In this document: positions 44,701 through 56,700 of the stretch, piece by piece | Numbering within the stretch: position 1 is the stretch's first letter | How the letters are laid out: every line of letters begins with the position of its first letter | Assembly: GCF_001613345.1 (NCBI RefSeq) | Contig: NZ_BDCE01000076.1 | Location: 80,905 to 144,904 of the forward strand | DNA from: Nocardia uniformis NBRC 13702 | Lineage (GTDB): Bacteria; Actinomycetota; Actinomycetes; Mycobacteriales; Mycobacteriaceae | Direction: 5' to 3' | DNA: 64,000 nt | The notes under the pieces: generated by a model | What the model saw: only the letters and a program-made list of their open reading frames with translations | Database searches by the model: none | What the model was told of the DNA's origin: nothing | Program-made: the position numbers and the translations under genes

Positions 44701-47700
44701 CGACAGTTCCGGTACCGCCAGATTATTGGTCGTGAAATCTGCGCAGGGCTATTCCCAGGGGAATTTGCAACTGCCCGGTGGCGCTCTGCATTCGAAGGAA
44801 TCTCCCGGTCAGGGCGCCACCCGTGAACTCATCGAAGAACTCGGCGTGCGCGAGGCCGAGGTGCGGGAACTGCGACTGGTCGACACATGGGTCAATCGCG
44901 CACGCCAGCGCAGAGCCCGAGATTGGACCTACACCATCTTGCTCGCCGATGCGCCCCGCCAATTCGACCTACATGCCGATGGCATTGAGACCGAGTATGC
45001 CGCGTGGCTGACCCGTGACCAGCTGGCGGCTGAGGCCGCCAACGGCGGAGTCCATTCCGCGCTCGCCGCGGACATACCCGCTCTCCTCGAACTCCTGGAT
45101 TCCCGACCACCTGAGCAGTCGTGGAGTCCACTTGCCGCATTCCGAGCGGTGCCCGAGATCCGGGATAACTACCGCTATAACGCGGAACAAGTGCGACGAT
45201 CCCATCCCGGCTTGGATGAGCGCCTCATTCCCGGGTACGTCGCGATCTACAGCTACACCACCAACGCTTACTTCGACGAGATGAATGCGGCACTCCGCTC
45301 CGGGGATCCCGCGCGAATCAGCGCCTATTTCCACCTGGTACAAGCCATCACTTACGCGCTCGGAACACTTCCCGTGTACAGCGGTGTGGTGAAACGGCAA
45401 ATATACGTATCGCCCGGCGGGATCATCCGCTTGCTGAAGAAGTACCGGGAATTGGAGGTGATTACGGAACCTGCGTTCGTCAGCGCCAGCAAGGACAACG
45501 TCGCCTTTCCGTACGAAAACGTGGAATTCATCATCCACTCCGCGACCGGCCGAGACATCTCCAGCATTTCTTCGGCTCCGAAGGAAAACGAAGTGCTGTT
45601 TCCCCCGGGCACTCATTTCCAGGTCCTGCGGCGCCCGACCCGGAAAAATAGGGCGTGGGTTATCGAACTGATGGAGGTCAACTCCGCGAACTCGGCCGCG
45701 ACCAGACCTGCAATCGATCGGGGCGCACCCGACGGCCAGCCTCACCAACCCACCTCGACCCACCAGGTCGACACCAAGTCGGTGTCCAAAAGGTTCGCCT
45801 CCGACGAGGAGGCCCGCCCGGGTGCGGCGAACCCGTCCTCGAACACAATCGCCAGTCACACGATCCTCGACGATCACCCCCTGGACGACGGCATCCACCT
45901 GAAAGCGCCCAGCCGCAGCGAAATTCGCCAACTCGGTGAGGTGCAGGCCCAGGGCGGTGGATGGACACGCCGCCCGGCCGATCAGCACGCCGAAACACCT
46001 TTGAACACGACTCCGTGGAGCCGGACCGACCCCCACTCGGCCGAGGACGCGATACCGCTGTCCCCCAACGAGACCGCAGCCGCACCCGATACGGATCCGC
46101 ACCGGCCCGGCCCAACCCCTCAACCCGACACCGAGGATGTATCCGGCGCCCTCATCGCGCACACAGCCAAGGGAATGCCTGGCATACACAAGGATTCGGT
46201 GGCTGGGCTGGTGACGCGCGCCAGTACGGACGGCGGCCCCGATGCCCTGGTGCTTCGGGCGGTGGAGGCCCGCGGACCCTCGCATCTCGAACTGAGCAGC
46301 GCCGTGCGCAGTCCGTTCGTCATCGAGTTCGAGGCCGCAGGCCTCACCATGCGGGTGCGGATCGTCTACCGCGTCCACGACGACGGGCGGGTGCACGTCG
46401 TGATCGCCCACCGCGATCCGGATGTCGACAATCCGGGCTTCGACCGGGCGCGCGCCATGATCGACGCGGCCTTGCTCAGCCGATTCCCGGATCGCGCAAT
46501 GCAGATCTCCGAGAATTTCGAGACCCGTGCCGCCCATCTCGAACGCGTACTCGGACCGCAGTCCACCGACCCGGCCGAACCGATAGATCAACCCGAGCGC
46601 CGAGAACTTGTCGTGCGCAATCACCCCGCCCGCCCCGGTGAGCACTATGCGCACTCTCGAGCTGCGGCCGAGGCGTGGGACTGGATGGCCCGGCAACTGT
46701 CCGGCTGGCCCGCCACGCGGCTCGATGACGCCGGTCTGGCCCTGGCCGATGTGGTGGAGCACGCGTTGCGCGATACCGGTGACGACGTCCGAGTGGTACT
46801 TGAGGTCATCGGAAAGCCGGGAGCCCGCCGACTTCGCATCGGTGTGCACGACAGGGGAACCGATCTGCCGCCCGACTACGTACTGGAGGACCCGGTACAC
46901 GGTCGCCTCGACGTGCGGCTCGCCGACAACGCCTCGGACTGGAGCCGAGAGGTATCCTTCGACGTAGTCGAGACACCCCCGCTACCGCAGTGGCTGACCG
47001 AGGCGCTCGCCCCGATCCGCCATGTGTCGCTGAGCGCCGACGGTGAGCACGCGATCGCGGTCCGCTTCCGGGACTTCGCGAAATTCGCCAAGGCCCTCGC
47101 CCCGTTCTGGCCCACGCAAGCCCCTCTTCATGTCGCCCAGGACACGATCGACCACCAGTTGCGCCACACCGGGCGAAGGAATCACAGTCGCCTCTATGCC
47201 GGCCAGAGCAACGTCGAACCGGCGTACGTCGTCGTGAGTTCCGGTGACGAATCGATCGAGCTGTCGATCTACCCGTTCTGGGACCAGGACGCCCGCGACG
47301 CCCTGCGCCGGTTGGACCTCACCGGGCGCGGGGATGGGATTGTTCCGCTCGCCGACTTCACCCACGCGATCATCGAGCGGCGTGGCGAAAGGTTCGCATC
47401 GGACAAGGAGGCCCGCGCTTTCGGGGAGCAGCACGAGGACGACCCCCTGGGCAGGGACGATCCCGGCGAACCGAATGATTCGGCAGTGCCGGAACAGCGT
47501 GGCAGCGTCGATGCTCGACATTCGGCATCCCAGGACGAATCCACCGATGCGGCACCCGATACGTCCGGCTTCCCTGTCGGCCGAGTCGCTCATGGCGATG
47601 CAGACAGCGGCGCGAGATCCACCGAGGAGTTCGCAGCGCGCCCCACCAAAGCCGAACGCTCCGGGCCGCCCGAGCATCCGGGGCAAGCTCACGTTCCCGC

Positions 47701-50700
47701 CGTCTACCCGGGCGAACAAGCCGGTCGCTCGGCCGCCGACGTTGCTCCCCGTCATGAATCCAGCACGGTGCGGGCGGAAGCGACAACAGCAGCCGAATGG
47801 GCGCGGCTGGCAGCGCTGGCCGAGGATCGGATCCGAATCGCCGATCACCGGCTGGCAGAAGTCGAGGCGCAACTGGTTGCGGCGCCACCGGATACGCCGA
47901 TGCGGGCTGCGGATACGGGGCTGCTCGACGGGATCGATATCGGCTTGCTGAACCTGGTGTGGGAGGGGATCAGTGCTGAACTCGTACGCGCCGGGGCCGC
48001 TGCCGACAATGTCGATCCGTACCGTACATCTGATTCAGCCGCGGCCTTCGATCATTACCGGAAGTTGCAGCACATGCAGGCACGGCTGGACGATCTGATC
48101 GGCTTCGTACAGCAACCGGACCAGGCCGTCCCCGTCCTACGACTCGAGCTGCTGATCAAGTACTTCGACGCAACTAGTGACTGGTTCGAAATCTCGGCCG
48201 TCAGGTCGGCGACCGGCCGGGAGCCCGCCCCGCCCGCAGCACCCGATGTTCCGCGCCGCAAGCAGCAGCTCCGCCCGTTCACGGGCGGCCCGGGCACGGC
48301 TGGTCTTCATCCCGGTGCGGTGGCCTTCCACCACAACAACGAAGACCCCACCGACCCACGCCTGCGGCAGGCCCCGCAACCGGACAGGCGCACCGAGGAC
48401 AACACCACTCGTGCAGGGACCACTGCGCCAACACCCGAACGAGCCGAGCCGACCGAATCCGACCAAGTCGATCCCACCTACCGGTCCATCGACACGGCAG
48501 GTCCAGCCGAGACGGCAACGAAGGGGATACCCGAGCTGACCGAGCTGCGGGACGCCGCCGCGGCGCAGCAACGGCAGGCGGAGTTGGCGCGACTCGACGC
48601 CGAGATCGCCGCACTGGTGGAGCTGCGGGACGCGGCTCGCCACTCCGCGAAGGTCGCGGAGGTGCGTGCCCGGATCGAGGCTCGGCTGTATCCGCTCGCC
48701 CGATCATTGCGAATTCATGATCCCGATCGACTGCTGCCCGACGCCTGGGAGCAGACCATTGCGGCGTTGCGTAAGCAGACATACGGCTACCGGGCACAGC
48801 TGGCGGCGGGACTGCGCCTGTACGATCCGGCGGATCTGGATGGTGCGGTGGTTCCCGAGGCGCTGGAATCGCACTACGAGTTCATCCTCGATTCCGAGCG
48901 CGCCCTCGGTGAGCTACTGAGTCTGCGCGAACCGCATCATCGTGTGGTCGTGGCGGAGGACTATGCGGCCGCCGATCGATTGGACATCCTGCTCGCCCAG
49001 TACGTGGCTGACCGCGAGCACGCCGACGCAGACCGCGCAGGTACCGAGCACGAGACGAAACAGGGGCCGACGGACCCCCGAGTCCAGATGTACAGCGCTG
49101 CCACCGAGGCCGGTGTGGACCGACACCGGCTCGTGGTCACGGCAGGACCCGGACGACACTCCCGCGTTCTCCTACAGCTGGACCTGGATCGGCCCGGATG
49201 GCGTGAGACACTGGCGGACACCGACTTCGAGACCATCCGCCGCGAGGTCACGGTGGACGACGACGGCCGGGTGGCCGTCCGCATCGTGGGGCCTGAGGAC
49301 ACCGGGTCACAGCCACGCCGACAAACAGAAGTTGCTACCCGGAACCCGGACCTGGCAAGTGCGCAAGGACTGGTCGACCCGCTGTACGGTACTGCGCTGT
49401 CCGATCTTGTGACACAGCACACGCACGCGCTTGTCGAACTGAACAGCCTTCCGGTGGATCGGTCCTCCCTCAGACAGGAAGCCGAGGATCGGCTCGTCGG
49501 GTTGGAGCACGCGATAAGAGAGAGCGACCCTCAGGGACTTCTCCTGGCGCATGTGGCCGCCGTTCATGCCCGCAGCCGGTGGGAAATGGAACTGACCGAA
49601 CTGGCGCAGCATCTCGGTCTGCGACCGGAGTACTTGATCGGCGCCGAGTACACCACCTTTATCGAGTCCCCCATCGCCAGCCGCGTCGACCTAACTCGCG
49701 ATGACGACAGGGCCCAGCTCCGACGGGCGACAGAGGAGTACAACAGAGCGCGCATCCAGGCCAACCGGATCGCCGCCGTTATGGACGCCGAGGAGGCACA
49801 CCAGCTCGACAACGCAGACGGCCGGTCCGGGTCCCCGGCCGACTCCCCGCGTGCGGAGCCGGACCCAGCCCGTCAGGTACCCCCCGGCACCGAACGACCC
49901 ATGACGACTCTCGTCGATCCCGCCATCCACCGGCACGCATTGCGGCAGGCATTCCTGGTCAACGCCTCGAGCAATCGCAGGGCGCAACGAGCGCGAAACG
50001 AACTGATCGTGTTGGCCGAGTCGCTGGGCGTTCGCGATCCCCGCCACGTGAGGCTCGATCAGTGGGATCTGGTGCTGGACGAACTCACCGAGGACACCGC
50101 ACGGTCACGTAACCGGCTCGCGGTCGCGTTGACCATCGACGCGACGGACCTCGAACGCGCGCGAATCCCGGACGCGCACACGGATCTGCGCGAACGCCGT
50201 GACCAGATATTGCAGCGCGAATCGGCGACAGCGCTGCTGCGCACTCAGGTGGCGGAGTATCGCCGTACCGATGCGGCGGCACGCATCTCCGCCGCCGAGC
50301 TCGACGATGCGGTCTCCCGCGTTGTCACCGAGGATCGGGTGCGGCGCTGGGGTGTTCAGCGCCTGACCAACCACCTGATGTATTTCCCTGCTTTTTCCCG
50401 GATCGTTGTCGTAGCGGCACCAGGGCGGCATATCCGCGCGCTCAACGAACTGACGCTAAAGCACCCGCACAGCCAGTTCTCCGGGGCACTCTGGCGCCGT
50501 GATCTGAACATCGACTATAGGGTGGCGCGCACGGATCGGTCCGGGCAGATCAGTACCGTCGCGATCGATGCCAAGAGTGCTGAAGGGCCGTATGCCAAGC
50601 CGAACGAGAATCGCGTGGCGGCCGCGCTCCTGAGCGAACACCTTCGGGACTTCCACACAGATCCGGCAACCAGGCCGAGCTTCGAGGAATGGCTGGAAGA

Positions 50701-53700
50701 TCTGGGCCCGGATGCCTTCCACGAGCGCGGGAAGATGCATCGGCTCCGTAAACGCGGGGAGCAGCATCAGCTGCTGGGGGAGGTGCTGCGGCTCGAGCAC
50801 ACACACCGGGTAGATCGCACGGCAACGCAGGGACCCCGCCGGGTCCTGCACGACCTCGAGACCCGGCGACTACCGGTAGCCGAGCCGGCCCCCGGCCGGG
50901 CCGACGATGCCACTCCGTCCGACATCCGGATCGCCGGCAAACGAGGCATCGACTGGAAGGACGTCGGGTTCACCTGGAATGGCCTGCCTCTGCAAGTAAC
51001 GCTGCACCGGGGTCCGGACGACCGGGTCGGCCCGAATCGCAAGCGTCGCAAGAACAATACGAGCTGGCATATCTCCCCGGCTCGCGGCGACGGCAGCACA
51101 CACGACGTAATAGCGCAGTATGCGGCGGGCGCCCTGATCAGTGAGGCAGATTCGGCCGCGGCGGTGGGGAAGCAGATCCGGAAACTGCTCAACGACAGGA
51201 CATCCCCGGCATCTGAGAGCACGCCGCGATCGGATATATGGATGCTGATCGGGGACTCGAAATATTCGGATCGGCCTGGTCTCGACACAGATCCGTACCA
51301 GCGCCCAAGGGAACTCAGCAACGAGTCGGACGATTCGACTCGAGTCATACCACCCGATTCGGCTGAACAGACCGGCCGCGTCGCCGCGGCGGTGCGACAG
51401 GTCGACGAGACGTACGCGCACACCGACGAGGTCTGGGCCGAGCTGCAGTCCGCCGCGGAGGAACTCGACATACCCAACCCTGAGCAACTGACATTGCCCG
51501 AGCAATGGAGCCCGACGCTGGACCGGCTACGCGCCGACGCGGCCCGGGACCGCACACAGCTGGCGGACGGCCTCCGTGTTCGCCCCGAACAGCTGGAACT
51601 GGCGACGCTGCCCCGCGATGCCGCATACCGGGACGTTGAATCCCGCCGAGCCACGATCCTGCGGCGCGAAGCCCAGATCGCGGAGCTGAACCGCCTCGTC
51701 GACCGGTTCCGTGCGGCCCATTCCGCGTACTACAACGCCGAAATCCATACGGATGATCTCACTTCACAACAGGTGGTCGCGGACACGGTCCGCCGTACCG
51801 GCGGAACTCCGCTCGGCACACACATCGTGGCGTACCTGGATGAGTACCCGCTCCGCCTGACCGTGGTGGCGCGCGATAAGCACCACCTGCGAGCGGTCGA
51901 AGCACTCCCAGGTCCGCCCCATCCTCTCGCCTGGCGCGATGCGACCTTCGAGTATCTGCTAGTCGACGCCGAGCCTGACGGACGCGTGCGTACCAGGCCG
52001 ATCAGCGCCGAGTCCGCAGAGGGAGCCCACCGCAAACCGAGCCCCGAACAGGTGGCGGGCGAAATGCTACGAACCTACTTCGAATTGCGCACCAAGGGCG
52101 ACACGAGCTCGCTCGACGCATGGTTGAGGCGCCTGGGTGACGGCGCATTCCGGGTGGATGAAGTATCGGGTCCGCGCCTGCGCGACGAGCTGTTCACACT
52201 GAATCTGGAACTGGACGGCATCCTGCCGGAGATGGCCGACGCGGAGCACGGTGAGCCGGTCGAGTCTCTGTTCCGACTGGCCAATCGTCAAGTGGCCCTT
52301 CCGCCGCCGCAGCCTGGTCCACCCCCGTATGACAGGTTCATCCGGCACAGAAGGGTTATCGCTGGGCTGCCGATAACCGTGGCTTTCAGCATGGACGCGC
52401 GCGGGCTGTGGCGCGTGGTACCGCCGGACGGTATCGGCAGCCCGGGAGACATCCTTGCCGAATACCTCGGCGCGGTCACCAGCGCTGTCCCGCAAGGATC
52501 GGGCATGGATCGAGTATGGGAGCAGATCCAGGCCGTCTTGTCCGGGGGCACCGTTCCCGGTGTGCTGGGTCGCCCGGGCCTCCCGCCGCGCCAAGAAGCA
52601 GAGAACGAGCTGCGTGATCTCGTCACCCGACGCCGGACGGCAACATCTGAGCTGCAGGACGGGCGCCGAAAGGGCGATCGGCTGGCCATCGAGGCCCTCG
52701 CTTTGGAGATCGAACAGATCGATCGCGCCATTGCCGCCCAGTCCGATTCCACGCCGGAACCGGACCTATCGTGGATCCGCTCCCCAGCATCGGTCGGCCT
52801 CGACGCGCTCCGGCTGGAGCACATTGCCGCCGTCGACGCGTGGTACGCGGCACGAGACGTCCGCGACGCCTGGATACAGACGGTGAACTCCGATCCGGCG
52901 GCGCCGAATATCAGCCCCGATGAACTGCAGCCCGCCAACTACGAGGCCACCCTGACACAGCTGGAATCCGACTCCGGCTCTGATGAACGCCGACACCGCA
53001 TAGCCGGGCTTCGACAGGCCGTCGAGGATGTCCATCTCGCTCGAGCCCGCAGAGACCGTCTTGTCGGTCCGCTCGACCGGCTAATAGCCAACGGAGTACC
53101 TGCCCGCACCGACATCTTCAGCGAGGCAAACCCCCTCGACCCGCACTTCCCCCAGCGCCGCCGCGGAGCCAATGCAAACCGGCAGCAGGACCTGCCGGGA
53201 ATGATCGTCCACCACCACGACGACAACCGCGGCAACAACGACGACCCACGCGACCCACGCCTGTGGGACGAGCCGGCCCCCAAGGCCACGCCCCCCGGAG
53301 AACACGACTCCACGATCCGTGGGGAAGCGTCTACTCGGGAAGTCGAGCACCAGCAGCAGGTGCCCGCTCCGGAGGAGGGCGAGAGCCTGCATGATTGGGC
53401 GGATCGGGTCGGTCCACTCGCCGGGCTGGCAGACGTTTCCACGCCTCTGGACGACCAGTACATCCAGGATTGGCTGACCGAGCACGACGAGCAAATACGG
53501 GCGTGGCGCCGCCACATTCACCATCATCCGGAAGCATCCGGAAACGAGTACGGCACCGCTCGATACGTTTTCGAGGTCCTGCGCGAGGCCGGGATGAACC
53601 CGGAGTTGGTCCTCTTGAACAAAGACAACACGGACGGGCGGGGCGTGATCTGCGATTTCGGCCCGGACAACGGGGAGCGCATCGCACTGCGTGCGGATAT

Positions 53701-56700
53701 GGATGCGCTGAAACTGGAGGTCGACGGCGTATATCAGATATTGCACGCCTGCGGTCACGATGCCCATACGGCCATGGTGCTGGCTGCCGGGCAGGCGCTG
53801 GCATCGAACCCGGACAGGCTGGAAGAGCTGGGAGTCGGGGTGCGGCTGGTTTTCCAGCCCGCCGAAGAGTCGGCCGAAGGCGCCAAGGAAATGGTGCAAG
53901 CCGGCCTGCTGGATGGGATCGTCCGGGCGTTCGCGCTGCATTGTGACCCACGCGTGAAAGTGGGCGAATTCGGTGTGGTCGTCGGTCCGATGAACGCCTC
54001 CGCCGACACACTGACTATCGACTTCGAGGGCGAACCCACGGGGTATTCGTCGATGAACGCCGCCGCCGACCGACTCGCGGTCGACTTCAAGGGACCGGGC
54101 GGACACACAGCGCATCCGGAGGAGACAGCAGATCTGATCCGCGCGATGAGCGAGTTCACCGCCACCCTGGATGTCCTGCTGACGGGGCATATCGGTGCGG
54201 ACGGCGCGATCGAGACGGCATTCGGACAGTTCCGCGCCGGTGAGAGGTTCAATGCGATCCCTGATTCCGGCCGGGTCGAGGGGTTAATACGCCGAGCAAC
54301 GGTCAAGTATCCGATTGTTCACAAGTTCCTGCACCAACGACTTCGTGAGCTGAAGGAACGGTTCGACGGGCTGACATACACGCTGGATCATGAGCCTGAT
54401 GTGGCCCCCGAGGACCAGAGTGGGCATGCGGGACGGCCGGACGGGGCTGTGGACCTGGTCCGCGCGATCAGCGTGCTTGCCCACAATCTGGACGACTCGG
54501 TCACCGAACGATTCGGACCCGGAACGAGCGTCACGGTATTCGGCAAGGCCGACGGCGGATACGGCGACAACGCGAGCCACGGCGCCGGCACTCTCGTCGG
54601 AACAGTCCGTCGCGCGGGAGTCGACAACCTGGACGTCCAGCAATTCCTGAACGAACGACTCACCGACCTGAAGGAACAGTTCCCCGGACTGAAAACCCAA
54701 CTGCACCTCGAGGAGCTGGTACCGACGGTCGTCAACGACCCCGAATCCATACTCCTGTTCATGAAGGCCATAGCCTTCCTCGGACCGGAAGCCGTAGCAG
54801 CCATTCTGATGTCCATGGGTGGCGACGACTTCGCACACTTCCTCGAGCGCGCACCGAAGAACGGCGCCTATATCAACGTCGGCATATGGTCCGGCGAAGG
54901 TGACAAGTACAGCCTTCACCAACCACCACTGGGACTCGACGAACACGCACTCGACGAACGCGCACTCGCCTACGGCGCACGCGCCCTCGCCGGCACCGTA
55001 CTCGCCGTCGGCACAGCAGCAACCCGGTCCGGCACCTCGAACTCCGACCGCATCGGTAGCAGCCCCACTGATGATCGGGGCACTTCCGCACCCGGCAGAG
55101 CTCAGGCGAACATGGTGGTCGAATTCGACGGCGCGGGCAAACCGGTTCGCCCCATCGACAACTTCCCGTCCGATCCGGAAGCCCGGCCCGCCTACAACAT
55201 CGGTGCCGACGAGGCTGTCGCCCCGGGATCGCCGAGCGCCGATCCGAATATCGCCGCTACCCTGGCCGGGCTATCAGCAGTGCTGGGGGCCCGCGGTCAC
55301 ATCTCGGTCGGCGATATGCTCGACGGCCCCGGCACGCAGGCATCCCAGTTGACCGGTCCCGGAACGGATTTCACGGTGCGGGTGGAGAGCGTGGATATGC
55401 ACCACGCTGTCGGGCCGGTCGACGCGCTGTCGGTGACCCTGGCGCTCGACCTCACAGGCGGCGGTTCGGGCCGCGTCACACTGGAATTCACTCGCGACGC
55501 CAACGGCACCACCATGCGCTACCGGGACCTCGACCTGGGATACGCCGGTGTCGACACCAAAGATCCGGCCTTCCAGCCGGGCTCGGATCCCGTCCGGATC
55601 GCTGCCGCCTTCGTCGAAATGCACGAGTCGGTGATCCTGCCGTGGCTCGGCCGGTCCGGCACCGCATTCGTGGGGCACCCCGGGCACTCTGCGGAAACCA
55701 CCGTGGGCGAGGAGGTCACGGATACCGCACGCCCCGACGACCTGCACGAGCACGACCGGGTCAAGGATGAACGCCGGGAGCAGGCGACGGTCGGGCGGCA
55801 CTGGCTGCGGGATCAGCTCGCGGCGATCGGCTGGAGTGCCGCCGACGACGTCCGCCTCCAGATGGCGTGGCTGGCGACCAGCGAGGCGGTCGCGAACTCG
55901 TTGGAGCACAGCACCGGTCCGGTCCGGATCACGCTGCGGGTGCTGCCCGGCACCGGCCACCTGGTGGTGCAGAGCTTCGACAACGTCATCGATCATCCGC
56001 CGAGCGGCCCGATCCGCGAGGCCGCCAATCTTATGGTGGACCGGGTAGCGGCGGCCGAGGAGCGACGCCTGGCGGAGCAGGCCACGAAACAAGCCGCCGA
56101 GACCGAGCCGGAAGTGCTGCCGGACGATTCGCTCGATGCGCTGCTGGCGAACCTCGATGAGGGCGCGTTCGACGGGGCGGACCTGGCTGATCCGGGTGCG
56201 GCGGTCGCCGAGGCCGATCCGACTTCGGAGGCCGCGCAGCAGGATGCTGCGGCCAACAGCGAACGCGGCCGCGGCATCAAGATCCTGCACACCGAGACCG
56301 ACGCCTGGGACTACGCACCTCTGGCCGACGGCAGCGGCAAAGCGATCTGGTTCATCATGTCGATCGCGGACACCGATCCAGGTCCCGGCACCGACCCGGA
56401 TCCGGCGCAACCGACAGATCCGACGCCCCATCCCGCCCCGGCCGAAGGCTCTCTCATCAGCCGGTTGCTGCCGGAGCTGCACACCGCCGAGATCGTCGGC
56501 GACGACCCGGATGCCGCCCTGCTGCCGGGAGAACAGGCCCTGACGGGTGCGAAGTCCGCGGTGACGGCGCGTGTCAACGGCCGTACGGCCGCGCGACGAG
56601 CACTGGAAAGCCTTGGCTACGGGCCGGTTCCGATTCCGACGGGGGAGCGCGGCGCCCCGGTCTGGCCGGACGGCGTGGTCGGCAGTATCACCCACAAGGA

